Shown here: in pieces, positions 34,146 to 42,700 of the stretch
Layout: the number at the start of each line of letters is the position of its first letter
Position numbering within the stretch: the stretch's first letter is position 1
Assembly: GCF_021341665.1 (NCBI RefSeq)
Contig: NZ_JAJTTH010000001.1
Coordinates: 1,010,525-1,074,524, forward strand
Source: Pseudomonas sp. Au-Pse12
Lineage (GTDB): Bacteria > Pseudomonadota > Gammaproteobacteria > Pseudomonadales > Pseudomonadaceae
Direction of reading: 5' to 3'
Length of the DNA stretch: 64,000 nucleotides
The notes under the pieces: model-generated
Told to the model about the DNA's origin: nothing
Seen by the model: only the letters and a program-made list of their open reading frames with translations
The model's database searches: none
Made by a program: the position numbers and the translations under genes

Positions 34146-35096
34146 TCAGCTGAGCAGCACCACGCCGCCTGGCAGTTCGGTGCATTTGGCGCCGTAGGCG
34201 TCGCGGATCAGCAAGGCCACGCCCGCCAGCTGGTTGAGGTTGAAACGCGCCTGGACCTTGCGCTTGCCCAGTTCGGCGTTGAGCAACACCAGCATCCCCG
34301 GGCGGTAACGGTTGATCTCGCTGATCACCGTGTTGAGGCTGGCGTTGTCGAACACCAGGACCTGTTCGCGCCAGGCGATCACGCTGTGCGGGTCGACCGC
34401 CTGGGGTTCGCCCACGCCGTGCGGGTCGTAGGTCAGCTGGCGGCCGCTGTCGAGGCGGACGCTGCGCCCGCCCACGTCCACCTGCACACTGCCTTCGATG
34501 CAGGTGACGCACACTTGATGGTCGGTGTTGCGCAGGTTGAAGCGCGCCTGGCGCGCACTGAGCCAGCCCTCGCCAGCCTGGACCTTGAGCGGTTGCAGGC
34601 GCTGGCTGAAGACTTCGACCTCACCTTCCAGCAGCTCGATGCCCTGCTCGCCCGCCCCCAGGTCGCGACGGCTGACGCGGGTCTGGGTGTTGAGCTCCAG
34701 GCTGACGCCTTCGGCCAGGTCCACCCGGCGCTGCTCGCCGACGTCGGTGCTGAAGTCGGCGGTCAATCCGGCAAACCCGCCCGGCACCGTGAAGCGCACC
34801 ATGAACAGTGCCGCCGAGGCCGCCAGCGCGCCGCCGAGAAAGGCCCGGCGCGCGAAATGCCGCGGCCGTGATTGCTGCTCCAGCTGTTGCGCAGCCGGTT
34901 GCAGGCCATGCCACAGGGCCTTGGTCTGTTCGAAGGCGGCCGCGTGCCGCGGGCTTTGCGCGCACCATTGGCGCAGCGCCCGGGCATCGGCGGCGGTGGC
35001 CTGCCCTGACGTCAGGAGGACCAGCCAGTCCCGGGCTTCGCTCAGCAGTTGCTGGTCCGCCGAGACCTGGGGAGTGGGGAGGCTAAAAATGTTCAA
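34146..35096 (-). CDS. vreR: FecR-type anti-sigma/sigma regulator (VreR)
   Basis: Encodes 316 residues. The N-terminal anti-sigma domain (about 15-80: ARDWLVLLTSGQATAADARALRQW ... HAAAFEQTKALW) is cytoplasmic. A single membrane segment lies at about 85-105 (RRAFLGGALAASAALFMV). The periplasmic FecR domain (about 110-230: STDVGEQRRVDLAEGVSLELN) and a C-terminal STN-interacting part follow. In cell-surface signalling the FecR protein holds the ECF sigma factor until an outer signal arrives. It lies 39 bp after vreI in the order vreA-vreI-vreR, which matches the PUMA3 system of P. aeruginosa, also beside hxc. The likely target is the sigma factor at 35136-35681. Confidence 0.88.
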   Translation of the reverse strand: MNIFSLPTPQVSADQQLLSEARDWLVLLTSGQATAADARALRQWCAQSPRHAAAFEQTKALWHGLQPAAQQLEQQSRPRHFARRAFLGGALAASAALFMVRFTVPGGFAGLTADFSTDVGEQRRVDLAEGVSLELNTQTRVSRRDLGAGEQGIELLEGEVEVFSQRLQPLKVQAGEGWLSARQARFNLRNTDHQVCVTCIEGSVQVDVGGRSVRLDSGRQLTYDPHGVGEPQAVDPHSVIAWREQVLVFDNASLNTVISEINRYRPGMLVLLNAELGKRKVQARFNLNQLAGVALLIRDAYGAKCTELPGGVVLLS

Positions 35097-35135
35097 GCGC
35101 GCAGGTTCTCACGGATTGATCAGGGGCTCTTTTGT

Positions 35136-35681
35136 CTAGGACGGTTTTCCGGCCCCGGGACCGAACCGCTGAATGACTTTTCTTTCCAGGCGCAAGGCGC
35201 AGTGGCCAAGGGCGGCCTTGAGTTCCTTCTCCACCATCCGTGTGGAAATGCCAAAACGCTGGGAGATCTCCAGGTGCGGCGCCTCTTCCAGGCGTGCGGC
35301 GATAAAGATCTTGCGCCGCCGCGCCGGCAGTTCGTAGAGGGCCTTGAGCAGGGTCTGGATTTCTTTCTGGCCGCCCACCACCCGCGAAGGGTCCTGGGCC
35401 TCGTCGGCGATCTGCAACAGCTCCTCGACCTCATCGCCGGTGAGCAGGCGGGCATCGGACTGGCGCCGGTCGGCGGCGATGTTCAACGCCATGCGATACA
35501 GGTAGGCGTTGGGTTGCACAAGGTTCGGCGGCTCTTCCATGCGGTCGACCCGCAGGTAGGTTTCGTGCAGGACGTCGTTGGCCAGGTCCTCGGAACCCAG
35601 GCGCCTGCGCAAGCGCACCCGAAAGTCCTCGTAGGACGTCAGGAACAGCCTGACCATCGTACTGTGTCCGGTATTTTTCAT
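35136..35681 (-). CDS. vreI: ECF sigma factor (VreI / PUMA3)
   Basis: Encodes 181 residues from the ATG at 35681, which overlaps the vreA stop as ATGA and has AAGGAG about 10 nt upstream. A further Met at residue 9 is possible. Region 2 covers about 5-75 (ANDVLHETYLRVDR, NAYLYRMALNIAADRR) and region 4 about 120-170 (ALYELPARRRKIFIAARLEE, RFGISTRMVEKELKAAL). It belongs to the iron-starvation/FecI-type sigma factors. In P. aeruginosa its equivalent works with PhoB to transcribe hxc and pdtA genes, so the genes from hxcW to pdtA are the natural candidate regulon here. That regulatory link is inference. Confidence 0.9.
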   Translation of the reverse strand: MKNTGHSTMVRLFLTSYEDFRVRLRRRLGSEDLANDVLHETYLRVDRMEEPPNLVQPNAYLYRMALNIAADRRQSDARLLTGDEVEELLQIADEAQDPSRVVGGQKEIQTLLKALYELPARRRKIFIAARLEEAPHLEISQRFGISTRMVEKELKAALGHCALRLERKVIQRFGPGAGKPS

Positions 35682-36451
35682 ACCCCGGAAGCTCCTTCCC
35701 ATTCCTTGCAGTCCATGCGTGTCCCTGTTGTGTCCGGTATCAAGAGTAAGGTCAGCGGCTGGCGCAGCGAGCTCGGCGCCGGACGCTCGACCCGGGCCTG
35801 GGCCAGGCGCTGCACCAGCGCCTCATCGCGTTGCCGGTCGCCGGTGGAACTCACCAGGCGGCTGTGCTGCACCGCGCCGTCGGCACTGACCCACAGTTGC
35901 AGCACGGCGCGAAAGCTCCCCGGCCGGGTCAGGGCCGAGCGGCACAGGCTGCGCTCCACCGCCCGTTGCAGGGCGCTGGCGTAACTGCTGTTGAGCCGCG
36001 CCGCGCGGCTGGCCCCGGCCCCCTGTTGCGCGGCCGCTGGCGTGACCTGCGGCACCTGCAGGGTGAACGCATCGCTGCGCGCATAGCGGGCCATCAGGCC
36101 GGTCCCCACCAGCAGGCGACTCAAGCCCTCGCGGGCGCTGTAGTGGCCGTTGATTCCCACCGAGCGCCGGCCCCGGGCCAGCTCCCGGTCCACCAACACC
36201 GCCATCCCGGTGGCGCGGCTGAACACCTCCAGGGCTTGGGCCAGGTCCTGCGCCGGTATCTGCAGTGCCAGCAAACGCTGCGAATCGACTCGCGGCGGCT
36301 CTGCGGCCGGGCTCTGGGCCCAGCCCACGGGCATCGACAGCATCAGCGCGAGCCCCAGCACACAGGTCGCCAAGCCCCCGTGCAATGAAGTCCATCGCCC
36401 GACCCGCGCTCTGCGTCGCTGCACTGCGGTCCAATCCCTGAAAAGCGTCAT
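35678..36451 (-). CDS. vreA: Periplasmic cell-surface-signalling protein lacking a barrel (VreA)
   Basis: Encodes 257 residues. After a basic N-terminus, a signal peptide ends near MLSMPVGWAQS. A secretin/TonB short N-terminal (STN) domain follows at about 60-130 (IPAQDLAQALEVFSRATGMAVLVDRELARGRRS...LLVGTGLMARY), and then a TonB-C-like domain at about 155-240 (VERSLCRSALTRPGSFRAVLQLWVSADGAV). Ordinary surface-signalling receptors carry a 22-strand barrel after the STN; here it is missing, as in P. aeruginosa VreA. The protein presumably relays a periplasmic signal to VreR. It is the first gene of vreA-I-R. The ribosome site before 36451 is poor (CAGG directly at the ATG), so a GTG at about residue 17 is a possible alternative start. 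Confidence 0.87.
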   Translation of the reverse strand: MTLFRDWTAVQRRRARVGRWTSLHGGLATCVLGLALMLSMPVGWAQSPAAEPPRVDSQRLLALQIPAQDLAQALEVFSRATGMAVLVDRELARGRRSVGINGHYSAREGLSRLLVGTGLMARYARSDAFTLQVPQVTPAAAQQGAGASRAARLNSSYASALQRAVERSLCRSALTRPGSFRAVLQLWVSADGAVQHSRLVSSTGDRQRDEALVQRLAQARVERPAPSSLRQPLTLLLIPDTTGTRMDCKEWEGASGV

Positions 36452-36578
36452 CCTGAGGCCAATTTATGAATCTGGTGTTACGGCCACGGCAAAAAAACCA
36501 TCACGTTTCAGGCCCGGGCTTTGCACTACACTCCGCCGGCATCGAGGCCCGATTCCGCGGGCCCGCCAGGAGGCCAGG

Positions 36579-36893
36579 ATGAAACGTTTAAGCTGCTACA
36601 CCGCTGCCCTGTTACTGCTCGGCGCCCTGCCCTGGACGCTGCACGCCGAAGACGCCAGCGAGGGCTGCGTGGAAGTCAGCGTCGGCGGCTACAAGGCCCC
36701 CGACTACAACTGCCTGAGCAAACAGATGGGCAACAACCCGGACGCGGTGAAGGCCGCCCAGGCCAACCAGCAGGCCATGGACAAGCCGGTGAACAAGCGC
36801 CCGCCGAATCAACTGGGGTTGTCGACACCGGCGGCCACCAGCGTGCGCATGGGCAATACCTTCGGCACCTCGGTCAAGCCGCAACGGCCCTGA
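36579..36893 (+). CDS. Small secreted hypothetical protein
   Basis: Encodes 104 residues from the ATG at 36579, with AGGAGG 5 nt upstream; the longer upstream frame is antisense to vreA. The signal peptide (MKRLSCYTAALLLLGALPWTLHA) is followed by an 81-residue mature part with two Cys (GCVEVSVGGYKAPDYNC) and a Gln/Pro/Asn-rich tail. No domain is recognised. It is divergent from vreA, with about 127 bp between the start codons, so it may share control with the vre operon. A periplasmic or secreted location is likely. Confidence 0.75.
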   Translation: MKRLSCYTAALLLLGALPWTLHAEDASEGCVEVSVGGYKAPDYNCLSKQMGNNPDAVKAAQANQQAMDKPVNKRPPNQLGLSTPAATSVRMGNTFGTSVKPQRP

Positions 36894-37175
36894 GTGATGC
36901 CCCCGGGCCGCTGACCGCCACCGGGCCCGTTGCAGGGCCTGGCGGCGAGCCTGGGCAACGGCAAACGCCGCGGGCGACGACCGCCCTGCGACCCTTCACG
37001 CACCGCGCCGCCCCCCCTTGATCGGGCCCTCCCCGTATACCGGGCGTTAACCTCGATCGCGCTAGATTGCCGCGCCTTGAAACCCGGTGCCGACAACGGC
37101 CCCGAACACCGCGCGTGGATGGCATTCGATTGCCGGCCACCGTATCATTGGCGTTTTTTTTTGCATGTTGGAAGC

Positions 37176-38540
37176 ATGGAAAGCTATAAAAAACTGATCT
37201 TGCAACGCCCCTGCCAAAGCATTTTCCTGATGGCCCTCGCGCTGTTCATGGGGCTGCAGTACAAACCGGCGGTCCTCAACTACACCACGCGCTTCGTCGA
37301 CTTTGCCGACTACATGCTGCAGCACGGCATGACGCTGTTCCCCATCGCCGACGACCTGCAGCCCTACCCCGACTACACCATCGTCAACACGGTGCTGGTC
37401 TATCTGGCCTCGCTGCCGTTCGGCCAGCTGTCCGTGCTATCGATGGGCCTGCCCTTCTGCATCGCCGCGTCGCTGATGCTGGTGTTCATCTACAAGCTGG
37501 GGGCCCTGCATGAGCAGAAATGGGGCGTCTGCGGCGTGCTCTTTGCGTTGTTCACCTGGGCCTTCCTCGACAGCGTCAACTCCCTGGCCCTGGACATCTA
37601 CCCCGCGCTGATCACCGCGGGCTGCTTCTACCTGGCCTACTCCGCCGACTTCAAGCAGCAGCGGGGACGCCTGGCGCTGGTGTTCCTCGGCCTGATCCTG
37701 GGCTTTGCCCTGCGCGGCCCCATCGGCATGATCGGCCCGGCACTGGTGGTCGGCACCTATTACCTGCTGAGCCGGCAGTGGCGGACCCTGGTCGGGTTCT
37801 CGCTGGTCAGCGGCCTGCTGTTCGCCGCCGGGGTCGCCCTGCTGGCCTGGGCCGCCCACGTGCAGGGCGGCGATGCCTTCATGCAGGAAGTACTGGAGAT
37901 GCAGGGCCTGGGCCGGATCGCCAGCGATCACTCGCCGCGCTATTACTTCTACTTCAGCGCCGGGCTGATCACCTACAGCTTCACCGCGTTCTACGCCCTC
38001 TGCGTCATGGCCAAAAGCGGCCGCCAGTGGCTCGGCGCCCCGTCGCTGTCGGCGCCGCGCCTGCTGCTTCACCTGGGTGCCTGGTTCGTGGTGCTGATTG
38101 TGTTCTTCACCATTCCCAACTCGAAGAAAGCGCGCTACGTGCTGTCCATCACCCCGGCCATTTCCCTGCTGGCGGCCTACCTCTTCATCGACCCCACCGG
38201 CGTGTTCCGCGCCACCCGCAGACGCCTGCTGCGCCTGTGCCTGAACCTGCCGGCCATCAGTGCGGTCCTGGCGCTGCTGGTGCTGGGCTACAACAGCTTT
38301 GCCGCGCGGCCCCTGCAGCCCAACTTCGCCGGGGTGTTCGCAAGCTTTGCCCTGCTCAGCGGCGTGCGCTACTGGATCACCCGGAAGTACGCCGGACACC
38401 GGCATTACGAGGTCATCGTCCTGGCATTCGGCGTGGCGGCCTTTCTCTTGCTGGATGGGTTCTTCTTCAATTCCATCACCTATCACCTGGAACTGGCCAA
38501 CGAGCCCACCCCCAAGTTCCTGCCTTACTGGTTCTGGTAA
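37176..38540 (+). CDS. Polytopic membrane protein, GT-C glycosyltransferase-like
   Basis: Encodes 454 residues from the ATG at 37176 (MESYKKLIL). GGAAG is a weak ribosome site, and the frame extends upstream without one. About 11 hydrophobic helices are visible. The first loop after TM1 contains acidic residues (FVDFADYMLQHGM), where GT-C enzymes such as ArnT keep their catalytic Asp. The later KKARYVLSITPAISLLAAYLF resembles the 'RYxLPxxP' stretch of that superfamily. The likely role is transfer of a sugar from a polyprenyl-phosphate donor onto a lipid or protein in the periplasm; the substrate is unknown. It stands alone, with no glycosylation cluster nearby. Confidence 0.7.
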   Translation: MESYKKLILQRPCQSIFLMALALFMGLQYKPAVLNYTTRFVDFADYMLQHGMTLFPIADDLQPYPDYTIVNTVLVYLASLPFGQLSVLSMGLPFCIAASLMLVFIYKLGALHEQKWGVCGVLFALFTWAFLDSVNSLALDIYPALITAGCFYLAYSADFKQQRGRLALVFLGLILGFALRGPIGMIGPALVVGTYYLLSRQWRTLVGFSLVSGLLFAAGVALLAWAAHVQGGDAFMQEVLEMQGLGRIASDHSPRYYFYFSAGLITYSFTAFYALCVMAKSGRQWLGAPSLSAPRLLLHLGAWFVVLIVFFTIPNSKKARYVLSITPAISLLAAYLFIDPTGVFRATRRRLLRLCLNLPAISAVLALLVLGYNSFAARPLQPNFAGVFASFALLSGVRYWITRKYAGHRHYEVIVLAFGVAAFLLLDGFFFNSITYHLELANEPTPKFLPYWFW

Positions 38541-38823
38541 GGCGGGCATCCCCCCGGTTCAGCGCCGCACCCTGGGTGCGGCCACCTCCAGGCCCGCTGA
38601 GCCCGGCCGCAAGCGCGCAACGCGGTCCACCGGCATCGTGCAAGATTTGGTAACACTCCCGGGCACCCCCGGCCATGCAACGGAACTGGCACCGTGCTGT
38701 CACATCGCAATCGGTAACGGCAGAGGTCGTGCGGCGCACGCCTGATCGACTGCCACAGGTTACCGGCCTGGGCCCGCCCCCCAAGTGGCCGGCCATACTC
38801 CATCAAGGCTGAAAGAGCGAACC

Positions 38824-39639
38824 ATGAAGCAAAATATCCTCCTCGTATCCGTCTGTGCCGCCCTGCTGCAGGCCTGCACCCCGGTTTCCACTGCCCCTGA
38901 AGGATCTTCTTCCATGCCCGCCAGCACGGCTTCCCTCAACAGCCAACCGGCGCTGCCGGCCTATTACTGGCAACTGGTCAAGGCCAGCGACGCCGCGGGC
39001 AAGCCCGTGGCGGCCCTGGACAAGGGCATCGAGCGCCAGCTGCGCCTGACCTTCGCCGGGCAGAACCTGAGCATCAGCGGCGGCTGCAACCGCCAGTTCG
39101 GCGGCTTCCAGCATGAAAAAGGCCTGCTCAAGGTGCAGCCGCTGGCTTCGACCCTGATGGCCTGCGAACCAGGCCTGATGGCCCTGGACGCGGAAATCGG
39201 CCGCCTGCTCAAGGGCGATCTGCGCACCACCTTCGGCGGCGACGAGTCGACTCCGACCCTGCAACTGGCCACCCAGGACGGCACCCTGCTCACGTTCGAA
39301 GGCCAGCCCACCCCGGAAACCCGCTACGGCAGCCAGGGCCAGACCCGCTTCCTGGAAGTGGCGGCCCAGACCGTCAAGTGCAGCCATCCACTCATTCCCA
39401 ACTTCCAGTGCCTGCAAGTGCGTGAGCGGCGTTACGACGCCGCCGGCCTGCAACTGCCGACCCAGGACAGCTGGCACCCGCTGTACCAGTCCATCGAGGG
39501 TTACGAGCACCAGGACGGCGTGCGCAACGTGCTGCGGGTGAAGCAATACGAATGGAAGAATGCCCCCGCCGACGCCCCGTCCAGCGTCTATGTGCTGGAC
39601 ATGGTGGTCGAGCAGGACGCCTCGGCCAAGGCCCGCTAA
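38824..39639 (+). CDS. META (HslJ-like) plus DUF4377 lipoprotein
   Basis: Encodes 271 residues from the ATG at 38824. The signal peptide ends in a lipobox (ALLQAC), so the protein is an envelope lipoprotein. Residues about 50-165 form a META/HslJ domain (YYWQLVKASDAAGKPV, LRLTFAGQNLSISGGCNRQFGGF, STLMACEPGLMALD). Residues about 180-265 form a DUF4377-type domain (EVAAQTVKCSHPLIPNFQCLQVRERRYDAAG...WHPLYQSIEGYEHQDGVRNVLRVKQYEW). META proteins are linked to heat shock and novobiocin resistance in E. coli; the exact role of this fusion is not known. A strong terminator shared with gdhB follows. Confidence 0.87.
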   Translation: MKQNILLVSVCAALLQACTPVSTAPEGSSSMPASTASLNSQPALPAYYWQLVKASDAAGKPVAALDKGIERQLRLTFAGQNLSISGGCNRQFGGFQHEKGLLKVQPLASTLMACEPGLMALDAEIGRLLKGDLRTTFGGDESTPTLQLATQDGTLLTFEGQPTPETRYGSQGQTRFLEVAAQTVKCSHPLIPNFQCLQVRERRYDAAGLQLPTQDSWHPLYQSIEGYEHQDGVRNVLRVKQYEWKNAPADAPSSVYVLDMVVEQDASAKAR

Positions 39640-39678
39640 GCGTCACCCCCCCGCTTGCCGGCACCGACGGCAGGCAAT

Positions 39679-39714
39679 AAAAAAGCCCCGTATCTTGCGA
39701 TACGGGGCTTTTTT
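39679..39714. terminator. Bidirectional rho-independent terminator
   Basis: A perfect 16-bp stem, AAAAAAGCCCCGTATC / GATACGGGGCTTTTTT, with a 4-nt loop lies between the convergent lipoprotein gene and gdhB. A/T tails on both sides let it serve both transcripts. Confidence 0.95.
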
Positions 39715-39735
39715 GCTCTGGGCGGGGTCAGGCCG

Positions 39736-42700
39736 TTACAGCACCGACTGACCGCTCATGGCCAGGTCCAGCAACTCGCGGTTGGCCACCGCGTACATGG
39801 CGTAGTCGGTGCCGCTGGCGGCACGGATCTCCACCATCATGGCGCGCCAGCGATCGGCCATGCTCGCGTTCTGCTCCAGCCACAGGGCCACGCGGGCCTC
39901 CATGTCTTCAGGCGCATCGGCCAGTTGCAGCACCTTGATGGTGATCGCCCGCTGCTGCCAGTCCACGTCATCACGGAAGGCTTCGCGCGCCGCCGCCTGC
40001 CAGTTGTTGGCCACCGGCAGGTCGCTGATCTGCTGCAGGTACCACGGCAGGTCGAGGGCACTGCCGACGGCGAAGTAGGCCTTGGCCACTTCGGCGGCAT
40101 CGTGGCCAGTGACATCAGCGGCCTCGATGATCGGCAACAGGGTGTACAGGTGGGTGGTGCCTGCAACCATGCGCGCCAGCAGTTCCGGAACACCGGCTTC
40201 GACATAGGCGGTGTAACGGGCTTGCCAACCTTCGCGGGTCGGGCCTTCGAGCAGCTCGTCGAGCTTCAGGCCCAGCGCCGCCAGGTGCGGACCGAAGTGC
40301 GCGACGTCGCGCGCGGCATCCTGCTCGTTGCGCCGGCTGCGCAGGAACCAGCGAGTGGCCCGACGGCCAAGGCGCATCAGCTCGTCCATCAGCTCCAGTT
40401 GCACCTGGGCCGAAACCTGGTGATCCAGGGCTTCGATCTGACGGAACCAGTGCGGCAGGTGGAAGATGTCCCGCACGATCACGTAGGCACCGGCGACGTT
40501 CGCCGGGCTCATGCCGGTGGACTCCTTCAGGCGCTGCACGAAGGTGATGCCCATGTGGTTGACCAGGTCGTTGGCGATCTGGGTGCTGACGATCTCGCGC
40601 TTCAGGCGGTGGCGACGCATGGCCTCGGAGAACTTGGCCACCAGGCTTGGCGGGAACGCGGTCTCCATGTCACGGGTCAGGTAGTCGTCATCCGGCACCA
40701 GGGACTTGAGCAGCGCTTCCTTGAGGTCGATCTTGCTGTAGGAAATCAGCACCGACAGCTCGGGACGGGTCAGGCCCTTGCCGGTCGCGGCGCGCTCGGT
40801 GAGCTGCTCCTCGGTCGGCAGGTACTCGATGGCGCGGTCCAGCTTGCCGCGGCCTTCCAGGTCGTTCATCAGGCGCTTGTACTCGGCCGCACGCTCGTAG
40901 GCACGGCGCGCCGCCAGGGACAAGGCCTGGGTCTGCTTGTAGTTGTTGCCCAGCACCAGGTTGCCGACTTCGTCGGTCATGCTCGCCAGCAGTTGGTTGC
41001 GCTGCTTGTCGGTCATGTCACCGGCCTGCACCACTTCGTTGAGCAGGATCTTGATGTTCACTTCGTGGTCGGAGCAGTCCACGCCACCGGCGTTGTCGAT
41101 GAAGTCGGTGTTGGAACCGCCGCCATTGAGGCCGAACTCCACACGCCCCAGCTGGGTCATGCCGAGGTTGCCGCCCTCGCCCACCACCTTGCAGCGCAGC
41201 TCGTTGCCGTTGACGCGCAGGGCGTCGTTGGCCTTGTCGCCGACGTCGGCGTGGCTTTCGCTGCTGGCCTTGACGTAGGTGCCGATACCGCCGTTCCACA
41301 ACAGGTCCACCGGCGCCTTGAGCAAGGCGTTGAGCAGCTCGGTCGGGGTCAGCTTGTCGGCCTGGATGTCGAAGCGTTCTTTCATCTGCGGCGAGATGGC
41401 AATGCTTTTGGCGCTGCGCGAGAAGATCCCGCCACCCTCGGACATGATGCTGGTGTCGTAGTCGCTCCAGGCCGAACGCGGCAGCTCGAACATGCGCTGG
41501 CGCTCGACGAAGCTGGTGGCCGGGTTCGGGTTCGGGTCGATGAAGATGTGCAGGTGGTTGAACGCGGCCACCAGCTGCAGCTTGTCGGACATCAGCAGGC
41601 CGTTGCCGAACACGTCGCCGGCCATGTCGCCGATACCGACCACGGTGATGCTGTCTTCCTGGACATTGATCCCGCGTTCGCGGAAGTGGCGCTGCACGCC
41701 GACCCACGCACCCTTGGCGGTGATGCCCATTTTCTTGTGGTCGTAACCGGCGGAGCCGCCGGAGGCGAAGGCGTCGCCCAGCCAGAAGCCGTAGTCGATG
41801 GCGATGCCGTTGGCGATGTCGGAGAAGGTCGCGGTGCCCTTGTCCGCCGCCACCACCAGGTACGGGTCATCGTTGTCGTGACGCACCACGTTGGCCGGCG
41901 GCACCAGGGCGCCGTCCTTCAGGTTGTCGGTGATGTCCAGCAGGCCGGAAATGAAGATGCGGTAGCAGGCGATGCCCTCGGCCGCGATCTCGTCCCGGCT
42001 GCCGCCCAGTGGCAGGCGACGCGGCAGGAAGCCGCCCTTGGCGCCCACCGGCACGATCACCGAGTTCTTCACTTGCTGGGCTTTTACCAGGCCCAGGACT
42101 TCGGTGCGGAAGTCTTCCTCACGGTCGGACCAGCGCAGGCCGCCGCGGGCCACGTTGCCAAAGCGCAGGTGCACGCCTTCGACCCGTGGCGAGTAGACGA
42201 AGATCTCGAACTTGGGCACCGGCTTGGGCAGCTCGGGGATCAGGTGCGGGTTGAACTTGAAGCTGAAGTAGGACTTGTTCTGGCCGTTGGCGTCGGTCTG
42301 GTAGAAGTTGGTCCGCAGGGTGGCCTTGATCAGGTCCAGGTAGCGCCGCAGGATGCGGTCCTCGTTGAGCACCTGGACATCGTCCAGGGCGCTGAGGATG
42401 GCTTGCTCCAGGCGCTGCTGCTTGTCTTCCAGGTCGTCGCTGGTGAGCTTGCGCGCCAGGTAGAAGCGGGTCTTGAACAACCGGGTCAACTCGCGGGCGA
42501 TGTCGGTGTGGTTGTTCAGGGTGCTGGCGATGTAACCCAGGTCGAAGCCCAGGCGGATCTGCTTCAGGTAGCGGGCGTAGGCGCGCAGCAGCGCCACGTC
42601 GCGCCATGGCAGGCCGGCGGTCAGCACCAGGCGGTTGAAGGCATCGTTCTCGGCATCGCCACGCACGATGTGGACGAAGGCGTCCTGCAGCGTGTCGTTG

